The notes under the pieces: model-generated | The model's database searches: none | What the model was told of the DNA's origin: nothing | What the model saw: the letters and a program-made list of their open reading frames with translations, nothing else | Shown: positions 1 through 10,174 of the stretch, piece by piece | Numbering within the stretch: the first letter of the stretch is position 1 | How the letters are laid out: every line of letters begins with the position of its first letter | Made by a program: the position numbers and the translations under genes | Assembly (NCBI GenBank): GCA_025201365.1 | Contig: JAIXMF010000005.1 | Location: 372,001 to 436,000, forward strand | Direction: 5' to 3' | Source of the DNA: Syncephalis plumigaleata | Taxonomy: Eukaryota; Zoopagomycota; Zoopagomycetes; Zoopagales; Piptocephalidaceae | Length of the DNA: 64,000 nt

Positions 1-224
1 TCAGCAGTAACATCGTCGCCCCTCCTTTTCAGCTCTTCGAGCATAATACACGCATTCTCCATGGGTGAAACTAATTTCAACATAGCTTTGGACGTCGTGC
101 CATAATTGAGTTTTGATTTTGCAAAAATAAGTTTTGCCCGCGGGGTCGTTTGTTTTTTCCATTCTTTCGCTTGTTGAACATGTAGAGCTGTACGGCGTCT
201 ACGTCGAGTTGGTCGCCTTTCCAT
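1..224 (-). CDS. Unidentified protein, N-terminal part (runs off the left edge)
   Basis: An open frame begins at an ATG (222-224, minus strand) and stays open to the left edge, giving about 74 residues of a longer protein. The first residues are strongly basic (MERRPTRRRRR). A lysine-rich stretch follows, then a charged, probably helical part containing MENACIMLEELKRRGDD. No domain is recognised; a basic N-terminus could fit nuclear or mitochondrial targeting, but this is a guess. The frame carries no stop over its visible length, which is the main support. Anything downstream lies outside the window. Confidence 0.45.
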   Translation of the reverse strand, partial: MERRPTRRRRRTALHVQQAKEWKKQTTPRAKLIFAKSKLNYGTTSKAMLKLVSPMENACIMLEELKRRGDDVTA

Positions 225-2029
225 TGTAAATGTGCAAGTATAGATTTGAAATAAAAAGAAATATAGAACATTGATGCAATAGAATGGGAATAGCTCAATG
301 GCTAGGATGTCCTCGTTTGAACACTACATTAACGTAACGTCATTCTGCTCTGACATTTGACAGTCTATAAATGCCCTATTTGCGTATAACATGTGTTTCA
401 TTGATGTGAATGTTAATACATCTTTATTGTAACAAAAAATAGCTGTTCTTTAGTTTGGCCTATTGTGGCAAAGCATTAAAGGATAACAAGTTGATTAAAA
501 CAGTTTAGATTAACGATGAATGTATGATGCTCTTTATTTGCAAATATAACAATATTGCTACTATTGCCATTTGTGCTTGGTGTCCGATGGAGGATAATGG
601 TGAATGGAGATGGAAAATTTGACGAATGGATCTCCTACTATGACTTGACGGAGGAGAGTGAGAGAGGCAAGAATTGCCATTCATGCTTTTGTCTATCCTG
701 TACAACTGCGGTACAACCACGTTTTACTCACCAGTTAAGCAGAATGGGTTGCAAGCAGATGACGTGATAGATCTACGCTCTTGTGAAAAAAAGAAGAAAA
801 GAAAAATACCATTTCATAGTAATGAAGCAATAATGGGATAGGAAGGGATAGAATAGAAAGAGTAGTAATGCAAATGGTATACAACAATGACATGTCGATA
901 TAGATCAAAATGATTCATGTTTATTAATATTGCTAGTGGATACTTGTCAATGATGGATGGCAATGAGTGTTGGCAATAAGCATTGGCATGGTTGATTATC
1001 CGTCATGTTGTCGTTGTTGTTGAATACTAATTGATAGACATTTAGAATGGGAATTAGTACATGTTGTCTGGATGTTGCCATTTGTATTAGCAATGAATAG
1101 AAATGTCAACTTACCGAATAGAATGGAAATAGTATGCAGTCAATATCATTGACATTTGGACATTCTAATTGTAATATTGTTAGTTTATTGTAATAAATGA
1201 ACTTACCTGTAATTGATAACTATGAATAAATGATTATAATAAAGTGTTAAGATATGTTATGTCCCCATCATATCCGCAGCCGCAGCCACCGGCCATTTTG
1301 GGTGGGAGCGAATGCTATGTTGAATCAGCTGGATAGCCTTGCGACAATATACCACTATACTGCCGAATGTTAGTATGGTAACATTGAGCAGTAGACACTA
1401 CGGAAGAGCGGGCATATGGTCCTTTCATTGCAAATGGCCATACACCACATCGACAGTATGATGGTGATGTTGGCTAAGTATCACCACCACAGACAATGTT
1501 GTTACTTCCGTAGCTGTTCATGGCATATCAACTGAAGCACATACGATGGGATCAGGATATTAGCACATCTATTTGCGATGCATTTGTGCTAATAGGACAT
1601 AACATATTGCCATTAAATTACGTATATCAATGCAATAAACAATAACTTGACATACGCAAACATATCATTAAATCAGATCAGTCATCATGATACCAAGTAA
1701 GCTAGACCCCTTCTCCTAGCGAAGGCAGCAACATGATGGTCAAATATCACGGCAAAGTATAGGTTAAATGATATTATGATGGTAAACTATCTCAAACACA
1801 TATCAATATAGAATAAAAATACGTATTCAAGCGTTTGCAAACCGATACACTCCGTAATATTCATATAATTGAGTGGCTATCACGCTACATTACAACTTAA
1901 TGACCTGTAGAAACAATGGCCAAGTATCCTAAACTCCAAGTGTAATGCAGTACCATTAAGCCCTAGCAACTAGTTTACTTATGCCATTATTTTGCAATAG
2001 CTTCATATTATACAAATATACGGAATGCC
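225..2029. other. Gene-poor AT-rich stretch
   Basis: No convincing conserved gene is visible. The stretch is AT-rich with scattered aataaa-like sequences and several donor-like gtaagt motifs on the minus strand (near 1112 and 1205), so spliced non-coding transcripts are possible. The only part that reads like coding sequence is the minus-strand block 1236-1521, listed separately. Confidence 0.5.
1236..1521 (-). other. Possible small or decayed gene, Cys/Gly/Tyr-rich
   Basis: From an ATG at 1521 (minus strand) the frame reads MNSYGSNNIVCGGDT. It then continues, past two in-frame TAG triplets, through CRCGVWPFAMKGPYARSS and MAGGCGCGYDGD to a TAA near 1236. The composition, rich in Cys, Gly, Tyr and Ser, differs from random AT-rich sequence. 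Each TAG could be an intron acceptor, as tag is the usual acceptor here, but the implied introns would be only about 30-46 bases. It may be a small spliced gene, a decayed gene or chance. Confidence 0.2.
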
Positions 2030-2333
2030 CACAAGCAAGCAGATAATAAGCCTGGCTACCCGTTACAGGTTCAGACTTTACACTGAATAAGAAAGATAAG
2101 AATCAATTGACCGCCGTCAAGTGGCAAGTCCTCACATATTCAGTGCTATACTACGCGCAAGCAGTTTACAACTTACTGATCTGTTTTAATATGCGTATAT
2201 CTAGGCAAAAGGAAAAGATGTGCACGATTACGCAGTTTGTAGTTTTGGGGGAGCGATAGGTTTAGTTGGAATGGCGATATACCAACTAGTAAAGGCGCTT
2301 CATCTTTTTAGGAAGCATGTGTTACACCCATAA
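2030..2333 (+). CDS. Possible small single-span membrane protein
   Basis: Two segments read as protein and join in frame across a plausible 41-base intron with a ctag acceptor (about 2164-2204). The upstream part is charged and contains KNQLTAVKWQVLTYSVLYY. The downstream part is AKGKDVHDYAV, then a glycine-rich hydrophobic helix (FGGAIGLVGMAIYQLVKAL) and a basic tail ending HVLHP with TAA at 2331-2333. One membrane span with a basic C-terminus would fit a small organelle-membrane protein. The start is unresolved: an ATG at about 2031 is in a different frame, so an upstream exon or a one-base error is needed. The family is not recognised. Confidence 0.35.
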
Positions 2334-3194
2334 CAGGAAATGATGTTTTTTATTTTTTACTATTTGCTTCAGTAACTACTAATGATCTTATTATTACTAT
2401 TGCTGATTACACTGTATAAACAACATACTCGACGATCTAATAAATCTATTCATTCATTTACATACACAGATGCAGTTTGCTGAGGGCTTTTGCATTTGGA
2501 CTCGAGTAGCACGTGTATATTCTACTTGTACTATTTACTAGCAATGCTCAATCATGTAACTTGATGTTTGTCACTTGTATCTACTAGTTGATAAGTTGCA
2601 ATTGGATACTGAAGTGACATTATACGTTTGCAGCAATGTTATTTATTATTGATGTGGTCATCTTTTTCTGTTGTTTAATCCAACGACTGCTAAATACTCT
2701 TGATTCATATCAGATCCATTAGACTGTTGCTTTATTTAATAAAACAAGCATCATTATGTTTAATGTTACTGCAAGCACTCCTGATAAATTGCTGTGACAT
2801 CACTCACTCCTTTCTTCTTCTTCTTCTATTTAGAATGGCTATACATATACAATTATGCATATGCTCACTACATATTTACGTATGTGCTAATACCCCTTTT
2901 CGAGTATACACTCCTCACATCCCCCTAATTACGCTAAGAATCCTCTCTGTTGTTCTAGTAAGATTATTAGTGAAAAAACACCGCCACTATCCTTGGACTA
3001 ATCAATAAGAAAAAATCGATATGTGCTCCTTTTCATTTAGTAGTACATGGGACCATCACGATTTTGATGTATTTATAAGCATTCCTTTTACTTGGACACG
3101 TACATTAATCGATAGACTTGGATGCTTTTTCCTTTGTAACAAAAACTATACTCTATTCAATTGTTCGATATCTCTTCTTCCTCCTTGATTCATA
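2334..3194. other. Intergenic region upstream of the first P4H gene
   Basis: AT-rich sequence with no supported gene. An open frame at 2700-3008 lacks an ATG and any recognisable feature. The last 150 bases before the ATG at 3195 are pyrimidine-rich, as in other upstream regions of this window. Confidence 0.5.
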
Positions 3195-4466
3195 ATGGCG
3201 CCACATGCTGAGGATAAAACTGACAAGCCCTCGCAGCAGGAAGTTCGCACTAAAACTTTTCGTAATAAAACGCGAAAAAGCACGAAACACACTAATAACT
3301 ATTGGAAGGACATTCGATTGGTAATGGCTGGCTAGTTGGCGTTGTAGTGATGGCCGCCATTGCTAGCATGTACACGGCACCATTCTTCAATGATGGACTA
3401 CGTTATGCGGCACGATCATTCCTGGAGTTACACGATGATCCGAGTGTAAAAATGAATAACAGCAGCAATAACAATATCGATAATAACATTGCTAGTAATG
3501 TAGTAAAGGCACCAGCTACTCCATCTAAACCATTGATCCTACCGATTATGTTTGTAAACATGGATATAGCATAAGAATACTGAATCAAGATCCGCTCATT
3601 GTTTACCTTAAGGATTTCTTGCAAGAGGGTGAAGCCGAACACATCAAGACGTTAGCGTAAGTAGTCTCAACTATAAGTTAGCATGTTTCCATCTCTTTTC
3701 TTTTATCATGTTTCTTTATCCTAATGATTACTTGTACTAGTGAACCTCATCTATATCGTTCACCGGTAGGAGATCAGAATAGTTATTCGGAACATCGTAC
3801 CTCGTATACCGCATCGTTACAACGTGCGCAAACCAAGGTCGTCAAGTGTATCGAGGAGCGTGCCTCGTTGTTTGTCAACACACCGCTTGAAAGTGTTGAA
3901 ACATTGCAGGTGGTCCGCTATGACGTGGGACAGCAGTACAGGATTCATCGAGACTATATTACCGAGGATCAATTGGAGAATGATTACTGGGGTCAGTTCG
4001 GACAGCGATACGCTTCGTTCTTTGTCTACCTACAGGAGCCGGAGAGTGGCGGCAATACTACGTTCTTTGACGTTGGTATTAGTGTCCCACCAAAGAAGAA
4101 CGATGGTGGTAAGTGTCAAGTAATGCTATCGTTGTTGCGTATATTTCGCTTATGTTATCCATCAAATTCCCCTAGTCTTTTGGCTTAATGTTACCCCTGA
4201 GGGTCTGGAAGATACGAGGTATGTATGAGCAATTAAATAACTATGACAATATTACTCATCTAATCCGCATTGACCTCTATTTGTCGATTATTAGAACGAG
4301 CCATGCTGGTGAACCTGTAATCTCTGGCCAGAAATGGGCCATGAACATTTGGCCGCATAAATGGACCGAACACTTCCGTCAGACATTCAAATGGAAGGGT
4401 TGGAACCCAAATCAACATTTAACACGCTATTATGCCACAGATAATGCACAGCCCACTCATACTTAG
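3195..4466 (+). CDS. Prolyl 4-hydroxylase-domain membrane protein (P4H-1), one frame break
   Basis: A 2-oxoglutarate/Fe(II)-dependent prolyl 4-hydroxylase domain behind an N-terminal membrane anchor, so probably a type II protein of the secretory pathway. Exons: 3195-3261, 3336-3656, 3741-4108, 4176-4218 and 4295-4466. The anchor (GVVVMAAIASMYTAPF) follows a 22-residue tail. An Asn-rich linker leads to YVCKHGYSIRILNQDPL, the standard start of the domain here. The iron-binding H-x-D is in YRIHRDY; the distal His and the 2-oxoglutarate Lys are in SHAGEPVISGQKWAMNIW. The frame changes by one base just before YVCKH (about 3529-3546) with no possible intron there, so this is a frameshift or a consensus error. 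Intron sites match those of the gene at 50033. Confidence 0.8.
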
Positions 4467-5023
4467 CTGTTGCTATTGTTGTTCTTGAACATTATCAACA
4501 TCTATCATGACTGGCAGTTACATTCGACTTGTATATATATTAGGCCATTGCTTTCTCTCTCTCTCTCTCTATTGCTGAATAGATTTACTATACCATTCTG
4601 TTTAGCAAGCATAACATTGTGTGATTAATAAATAACATTTATTGATCATTGATATATCATCAATTTACTCGGATTACACATGGATAGATAAATTGCTCTA
4701 GGCAGCAATAGTACGTATTTTATTATAATATACTATGTAACACAAAAAGTAACGCCCAAATCCTGCGATTAGTCATTCTGAACCGTTTACAAAGGTGGTG
4801 AAGAATGATATCAGCATTTACATACATACAAAAACACTGTAGACTGCATGAGTGGATGTTTGGATGATTTCAGTTTGGTGATGATGATTTCACCTCATTT
4901 GCCAACACACACACACACAGCTCCCTTTTTTCCACTCATCTTTCTAACTTTTTACTTCCCTATTCGACTAGTCGTCTTTATTTTTGTCCACCTTAACTTG
5001 TCGTGTTTATTTTTCACGTAAAT
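4467..5023. other. Intergenic region between P4H-1 and PRP19
   Basis: No gene seen. It holds a short (CT)n run near 4553-4570, a probable polyadenylation signal (aataaataac, about 4627) for the upstream gene, a short (CA)n run near 4907-4919 and a pyrimidine-rich stretch before the PRP19 start. Confidence 0.5.
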
Positions 5024-7099
5024 ATGCTTTGCTCAAGTAAGTATCACCATAATCCGTTCCTCTATCCTCCTCTAGTCAGTCTATACTGTAGATATATCTA
5101 TACTTGGTATAGTCATCTCGACTACAAACATACTATATTCGTTTTTACTTTATCGAAAACGCGTTGTTTTGATGTTGATTAGCGATGTGGATATGAACCG
5201 ATCATGCTTGCTACAGTTGATCCATACTGCGGGAACTTGCTGTACAGCGTGTTGCCACCTGGATCTATGCTGTTGACTTGGTAATCGCTCATTCTAACCA
5301 TTGTTTCTTGCGTTGTCTAGTCTCTGGTGAAACACCACAGGAGCCAGTGGTGGTCAAGACATCTGGACTAGTATTCGAGCGTCGTTTGATCACAAAGTAC
5401 ATTGCCGAGCACGGGAAATGTCCAGTTACGGGCGAGACTCTAGCCGAGAAGGATCTCGTTGAAGTAAAGGCTGGTAGGTATACAGGCGTGGTAATAACGC
5501 CAGTTGAATAACGCCTTACGCAAAAACACTAGTGCCCAAGATAGTCAAGCCACGCCCACCTACGCTTACGTCGTTGCCGTCACTACTGGCCACTTTCCAG
5601 AGTGAATGGGATAGTTTGATGTTGGAGACATTCTCGCTGAAGCAACAATACCAGCAAGTACGACAAGAATTGAGTCAGGCACTTTATCAACATGACGCAG
5701 CTTGTCGAGTGATTGCACGATTGGTTAAGGAACGAGATGCTGCACGCAAGTAAGTAACAACAAGAAAACAGCAGCAATAATAGCAATAAGCATAGATGAC
5801 AATCATATTAACACTGATAATGAATAATAGTGCGATTGCTACACTACAAATGCAGTTGGGTAGTGGTGCTGCTACTGCTGCTCCTCAGTCGACTGCCACG
5901 GATATGGAAGTTGATGAACAAGAGGCAAAGGTCAAGGCAGAGCAAGAAACTGAGGAAGCTGGTGAAGGTTTTGCCGCAGATGTAACATCGGTTTTGGACT
6001 CGACTGCCAAAAGGTAAACGGGAAACTATCAATAATTAGATACGCTATCATATTAATGCTAACATGCACTACTGCTACTGCTACTACTACTACTACTATT
6101 GCTACATTTAGTTTGTCAAAATTGCGTAAAAAGCGTAAACCTGCTCCTGGCGTTGCATCACCAGAGCAGATTCAGGTATACAAAGTGGCCAGCGAATTGC
6201 CCTCAATTCACGCCACTACTACGCCCGATGTCACCTGCATGGACACACGTGATCAATTGTTGCTAACGGGCGGTGCAGACAAGCACATTTGTATTTACCA
6301 TCAGGAGGAAGGCAAGGTATTAGCGACACTCAAGGGCCACACCAAACGTGTCAATGATGTGTCATTCTTTGGTAGTCAAGAGAATGGCGGCATGCAAGAT
6401 GGCCAATTGGACTCGTCGCTAGGCGTCGTTAGTGGTGCGGCCGATAAAGTAGTGCGAATCTGGAAGCAGAATAAACCGGGTGTATTCAAGAGTAGTCTCG
6501 TTAAGGAGCACAAAGACGAGGTGACCGGTGTCTCCGTCCATCCTAGTCAGCAGTATGTGGCGACATGCGCACTCGATTCCGTGTGGTCGTTCACCGATCT
6601 GAACACTTGCAAGTCATTGATGAATATCACCAACGACGATGTAAACGATGGCTACTCGACTATCCGTTTCCATCCCGATGGATTGATTCTAGCCACGGGT
6701 ACACTTGATTCAGTAATTAGGATATGGGATGTTAAATCGCGCAAGAATGTGGCCAACTTCACGGGACATCAAGGCTCTATAAGTGCGCTTGCCTTCTCCG
6801 AGAACGGATACGTACTTGCTAGCGCAGATACCACGCAATCAGTCGTGAAACTATGGGATTTACGTAAACTGGACAATTACGCCACCATCGAACTGCCAAA
6901 TGATTATCGCGTAAATACGTTGGCTTGGGATTACAGCGGACAATATCTTGGTGTTGGTGGTACTGACACGCGTATCTACCAGAACAAGACATGGAATCAA
7001 CTTAACACGTGGGATGTACCCGCTCAACGATTGAGTGTTGGAGAACGCTACGTTAATGTTGCATCCTCGGAAGCAGGTAAAATTGTTAGGATAGAATAA
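5024..7099 (+). CDS. PRP19: Pre-mRNA-processing factor 19, U-box E3 ubiquitin ligase
   Basis: Core of the Prp19 (NTC) complex, which activates the spliceosome in the nucleus. Exons: 5024-5036, 5321-5473, 5533-5749, 5831-6013 and 6112-7099, all in frame. The protein starts [15 protein letters not shown], the U-box, with [22 protein letters not shown] typical of Prp19. A Prp19 coiled-coil region follows ([19 protein letters not shown], then [19 protein letters not shown]). A low-complexity acidic linker and a C-terminal seven-blade WD40 domain come last (for example [19 protein letters not shown] and [17 protein letters not shown]). The 13-base first exon followed by a 284-base intron is unusual here but gives the expected N-terminus. 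No frame break is seen. Confidence 0.93.
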
Positions 7100-7476
7100 T
7101 CATATTTAATAAATAAGCCAACGGCTAAGTTTTAGCTATTTGGTGTAGCTCGCTTTTCCCCTTTTCTTTCCTCTTCTTTCTGCTCTAACATGTATTGATT
7201 GATATTTAAATGTTGTCTACTAAATATTGATGAATAGAATAAACAAAATAGATAACAATAATGGTGAAATACTACTTGATTCTAGAATAGACATGATGAG
7301 TTTAGTAGTCCACGTAAGCAATATTATTACTGGTTATTCATACCACGCACATGCATAAATACGCACACATATGTTATTAGACTGTAGTGTATTCGTTGCT
7401 TTACTTCTCCTTTCCCTTATTGTTTATATTTATTCTATGTTGGTTACATATCCCTACATCTAGTCAGTCGTTTAAT
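7100..7476. other. Intergenic region, PRP19 to P4H-2
   Basis: AT-rich spacer with aataaa-like signals at about 7108 and 7240 after PRP19 and a pyrimidine-rich run (about 7400-7450) before the next ATG. An open frame continues upstream of 7477 without an ATG; I did not include it because the paralogue begins at the equivalent MSQ. Confidence 0.5.
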
Positions 7477-8598
7477 ATGTCACAAGAAATCGATGAACAT
7501 AACCATGAAGCTAACTTGCCCGCTCGGGAACATGCATCGTCAGCTGTCCATTATCAGTATCAGCAACCTATGTTCCATAGTAATATGTACTATTTAAATA
7601 AAATAACCCTAGCTATCTTATTAGTTGTATCGGCAATAATATCCGCGGCATTAGATCCACTCATTAAAGCAGGCATTAAGCGTGCAGCCGAGATATATTT
7701 GGATATACCGCCTAATGGTGCTGACTATTATCGATTTCAACGACGAGGACTGGAACTGGACAAGCAAACACAATCAACAACAACAACATCACCATCATCA
7801 TATACACCGCTAAATACGAGTGCAAAGTCAAATAATCATAATAGTCATAGTAACGAACATGTTTGTCGTCACAGTTATCAAATGTATATTCTTAATCGTG
7901 ATCCATTAGTAGTGTACCTAGAGGGTTTCTTGCAACCTGGCGAGGCCGAGCATATGATCGAACTTGCTAAGCCTAGGATGGAACGCTCGCGTATTATTGG
8001 CGATGATATATACTCGGAAGATCGTACGAGTAGCAGTGCCTACATCGAACAAAGCGAGGATGATATCGTACGCTGCATCGAGGAGCGTGCCTCGCGAATC
8101 ACCAATATACCAGTCGAGTCGACCGAGCCGTTACAAGTGGTATGGTACACGAAGGGTCAAGAATTTCGACCGCATGTTGATTTTCTATTGCCTGAAGACT
8201 TTCAACACCTGGACAAGCCTAAGGAACACAAGGGGAAACACTCTAGAACAACCCGTGAAATGGATCAACGCTACACGACGTTCCTCGTCTACTTGAACGA
8301 GCCAACCGAGGGTGGTGGCACACTATTTACAGAATTAGATATGGAGATACTACCAAAGAAGAATGATGCAGTATTATGGTATAACATGGATATCAATGAT
8401 GTTGGAGATGATCGCACCATGCATGGTGGTTTACCCGTTGAAGCTGGCGAGAAATACGCCATTAATATTTGGCAGTGTAAACAAATACCGTATATGACAT
8501 CTCATTTCGAAGATGTCTCATCAACGAATAGTAGATATGAAGAAGAGAAGAAGTTGCATTTATTGATAATTAATTGCAAGCATGAGGTAGATGCATAA
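7477..8598 (+). CDS. Prolyl 4-hydroxylase-domain membrane protein (P4H-2)
   Basis: An intronless, intact gene of 373 residues starting MSQEIDEHNHEAN. A membrane anchor lies at about residues 44-64 (ITLAILLVVSAIISAALDPL), then a KRAAEIYLDIPPN stretch shared with the next gene, a Ser/Thr/Asn-rich linker, and the P4H domain from CRHSYQMYILNRDPLVVYL. Ligands: H-x-D in FRPHVDF, distal His in TMHGGLPVEAGEKYAINIW with the conserved Lys. Compared with its neighbour it has an insertion after FLLPEDF (a Lys/His-rich stretch) and an extended charged C-terminus. It forms a tandem pair with 8901-9962 in the same direction and is probably a local duplicate. The substrate is unknown; proline-rich secreted or membrane proteins are likely. 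Confidence 0.88.
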   Translation: MSQEIDEHNHEANLPAREHASSAVHYQYQQPMFHSNMYYLNKITLAILLVVSAIISAALDPLIKAGIKRAAEIYLDIPPNGADYYRFQRRGLELDKQTQSTTTTSPSSYTPLNTSAKSNNHNSHSNEHVCRHSYQMYILNRDPLVVYLEGFLQPGEAEHMIELAKPRMERSRIIGDDIYSEDRTSSSAYIEQSEDDIVRCIEERASRITNIPVESTEPLQVVWYTKGQEFRPHVDFLLPEDFQHLDKPKEHKGKHSRTTREMDQRYTTFLVYLNEPTEGGGTLFTELDMEILPKKNDAVLWYNMDINDVGDDRTMHGGLPVEAGEKYAINIWQCKQIPYMTSHFEDVSSTNSRYEEEKKLHLLIINCKHEVDA

Positions 8599-8900
8599 TA
8601 AGCGTATGTGTCATTTGTAGAAAACATGTCGAGTATGTCTTTGAATGCTAGAAATAAAGATCAATCTTGACTGTGTCCGTGCTAATCTTCATCCTGATTC
8701 ATCACAGGCTGCGTTCATGGAATGAACCAATCATCACCAAGGTTATTTATATCTCCATTGGCTCAGACGCAATAAATAGTTTCCATTGATGACCATTTTG
8801 CTCACACAAGTCGGCCTATTTCCACGTTTCAGCCTTCTCTTCTTCTCTTCACTAGTCACTCTTCAACGTCAATACAGCAGTATTATTTTATTCTTTCAAA
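8599..8900. other. Spacer between tandem P4H-2 and P4H-3
   Basis: Contains a polyadenylation-like gaaataaagat near 8651 for the first gene and a pyrimidine-rich leader (about 8817-8860) before the second. No coding signal seen. Confidence 0.5.
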
Positions 8901-9962
8901 ATGTCGCAAATGAACGGCAAAAGTGTGAATCATGTCGAGACACCTGCAGTAGCGCCACCAGTGCAAGTAACTGCTGACCATGGAGGCGGTGGTGTAAGCA
9001 CCACTACTCTCGTTATTCTACTGGTACTCTCTTCTGTACTTTCCACGGCACTCAGTCCACTTGTACAAACTAGCCTTAAACGTGCGGCTGAGATATATCT
9101 TGATCTACCACTAGATGCTGCTGATCAATATCGATTCCAACAATTGTCACAGCAACAACAGCAGCAACAGCAGCAGCAATACTCAAATAAATTTGCAGCA
9201 CCTATTTCATCGGTAGTTGCCGGACAACAAGGATCTCCGGTATCACTCAAGAAGAGATCGCCGGATCCACCTAAAAGTCAATTTGGCTGTAAACACGACT
9301 ACCAAGCCTTTATTCTTAATCGTGATCCGATGGTTATTTACCTTGAGGATTTCTTACAACCGGGCGAGGCCGATCATATGATTGAAATCGCTAAGCCTAA
9401 AATGGTACGTTCGCGTGTTGTTGGTGATGAGGAACACTCGGAGTCACGCACCAGTAGCAGTGCCTATCTCGATCGTAGTCAGGACGATGTCGTCAAATGT
9501 ATCGAGGAGCGTGCATCACTATTCACCAATATCTCCATCGAGTCAACTGAACCATTGCAGGTGGTCTGGTATACGGAAGGCCAAGAGTTCCGTCCGCATC
9601 ATGATTACTTGCTGCGTGAAGATTTAAAGAACGACTATTGGTCACGATATGGACAACGCTACACGACGTTCCTTGTCTACTTGAACGAGCCAACCGAGGG
9701 TGGTGGCACACTATTCAGTAATCTAGGTTTTGAACTTGAACCAAAGAAGAATTCCGCTGTATTCTGGTATAACGTCGACTACACCGAAAAGGAAGACATT
9801 CGTACGATGCACGGTGGCTCTCCCGTTAAAGGTGGCGAGAAATACGCTATTAACATTTGGCAACGCAAGATGCTACCTGGTCTCGAGACGTTTATTAAGA
9901 AGCCACAACCGAATACCGATGATCAACCACCAAAAGAAGCACCGAAATACGCGGGCAACTAA
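8901..9962 (+). CDS. Prolyl 4-hydroxylase-domain membrane protein (P4H-3)
   Basis: An intact, intronless gene of 353 residues. It has a short cytosolic tail, a membrane anchor at about 34-54 (TTTLVILLVLSSVLSTALSP), the shared KRAAEIYLDLPLD segment, a polyglutamine run of ten and a variable linker. The P4H domain starts at CKHDYQAFILNRDPMVIYL. Iron ligands are H-x-D in FRPHHDY and the His of TMHGGSPVKGGEKYAINIW, which also holds the 2-oxoglutarate Lys. It is closest to P4H-2 upstream and to P4H-4 at 26124 (shared PKKNSAVFWYNV). Type II topology in the ER/Golgi is inferred from the anchor, as in plant and algal P4Hs. The C-terminus is proline- and lysine-rich. Confidence 0.9.
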   Translation: MSQMNGKSVNHVETPAVAPPVQVTADHGGGGVSTTTLVILLVLSSVLSTALSPLVQTSLKRAAEIYLDLPLDAADQYRFQQLSQQQQQQQQQQYSNKFAAPISSVVAGQQGSPVSLKKRSPDPPKSQFGCKHDYQAFILNRDPMVIYLEDFLQPGEADHMIEIAKPKMVRSRVVGDEEHSESRTSSSAYLDRSQDDVVKCIEERASLFTNISIESTEPLQVVWYTEGQEFRPHHDYLLREDLKNDYWSRYGQRYTTFLVYLNEPTEGGGTLFSNLGFELEPKKNSAVFWYNVDYTEKEDIRTMHGGSPVKGGEKYAINIWQRKMLPGLETFIKKPQPNTDDQPPKEAPKYAGN

Positions 9963-10174
9963 AGATAGCGCAGATGTGGTTATCATCTACATCTCGATCG
10001 ATAATAACAGTAATAAAAATTATAATTTTAGTGATTGCAATTAACTGTGCGCTCTTTAAAAAATCGTAAATTTTATTGTTTATTTTTAGACCAGATAAAA
10101 ATACATTTTGATATTACGTGCTTTCTCGTAAACATTGCGTCAATTATTAAGCCTTTGATTCCGACTAACTTACA

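Noticed and set aside
280-345. tRNA-like A box (tagctcaatgg) followed by a weak B-box-like tttgaacac
   Set aside because: The distance between the boxes is too short for an anticodon arm, the B box is poor, and no cloverleaf can be drawn. It may be a chance match or a SINE head.
2700-3008. 102-codon open frame
   Set aside because: No ATG start, hydrophobic low-complexity composition typical of AT-rich DNA, and no recognisable motif.
3529-3546. Programmed frameshift before the P4H domain
   Set aside because: Breaks in P4H-1, -4 and -5 lie at different places and have no shared slippery site, and breaks also occur in unrelated housekeeping genes. Consensus error or decay explains them better.
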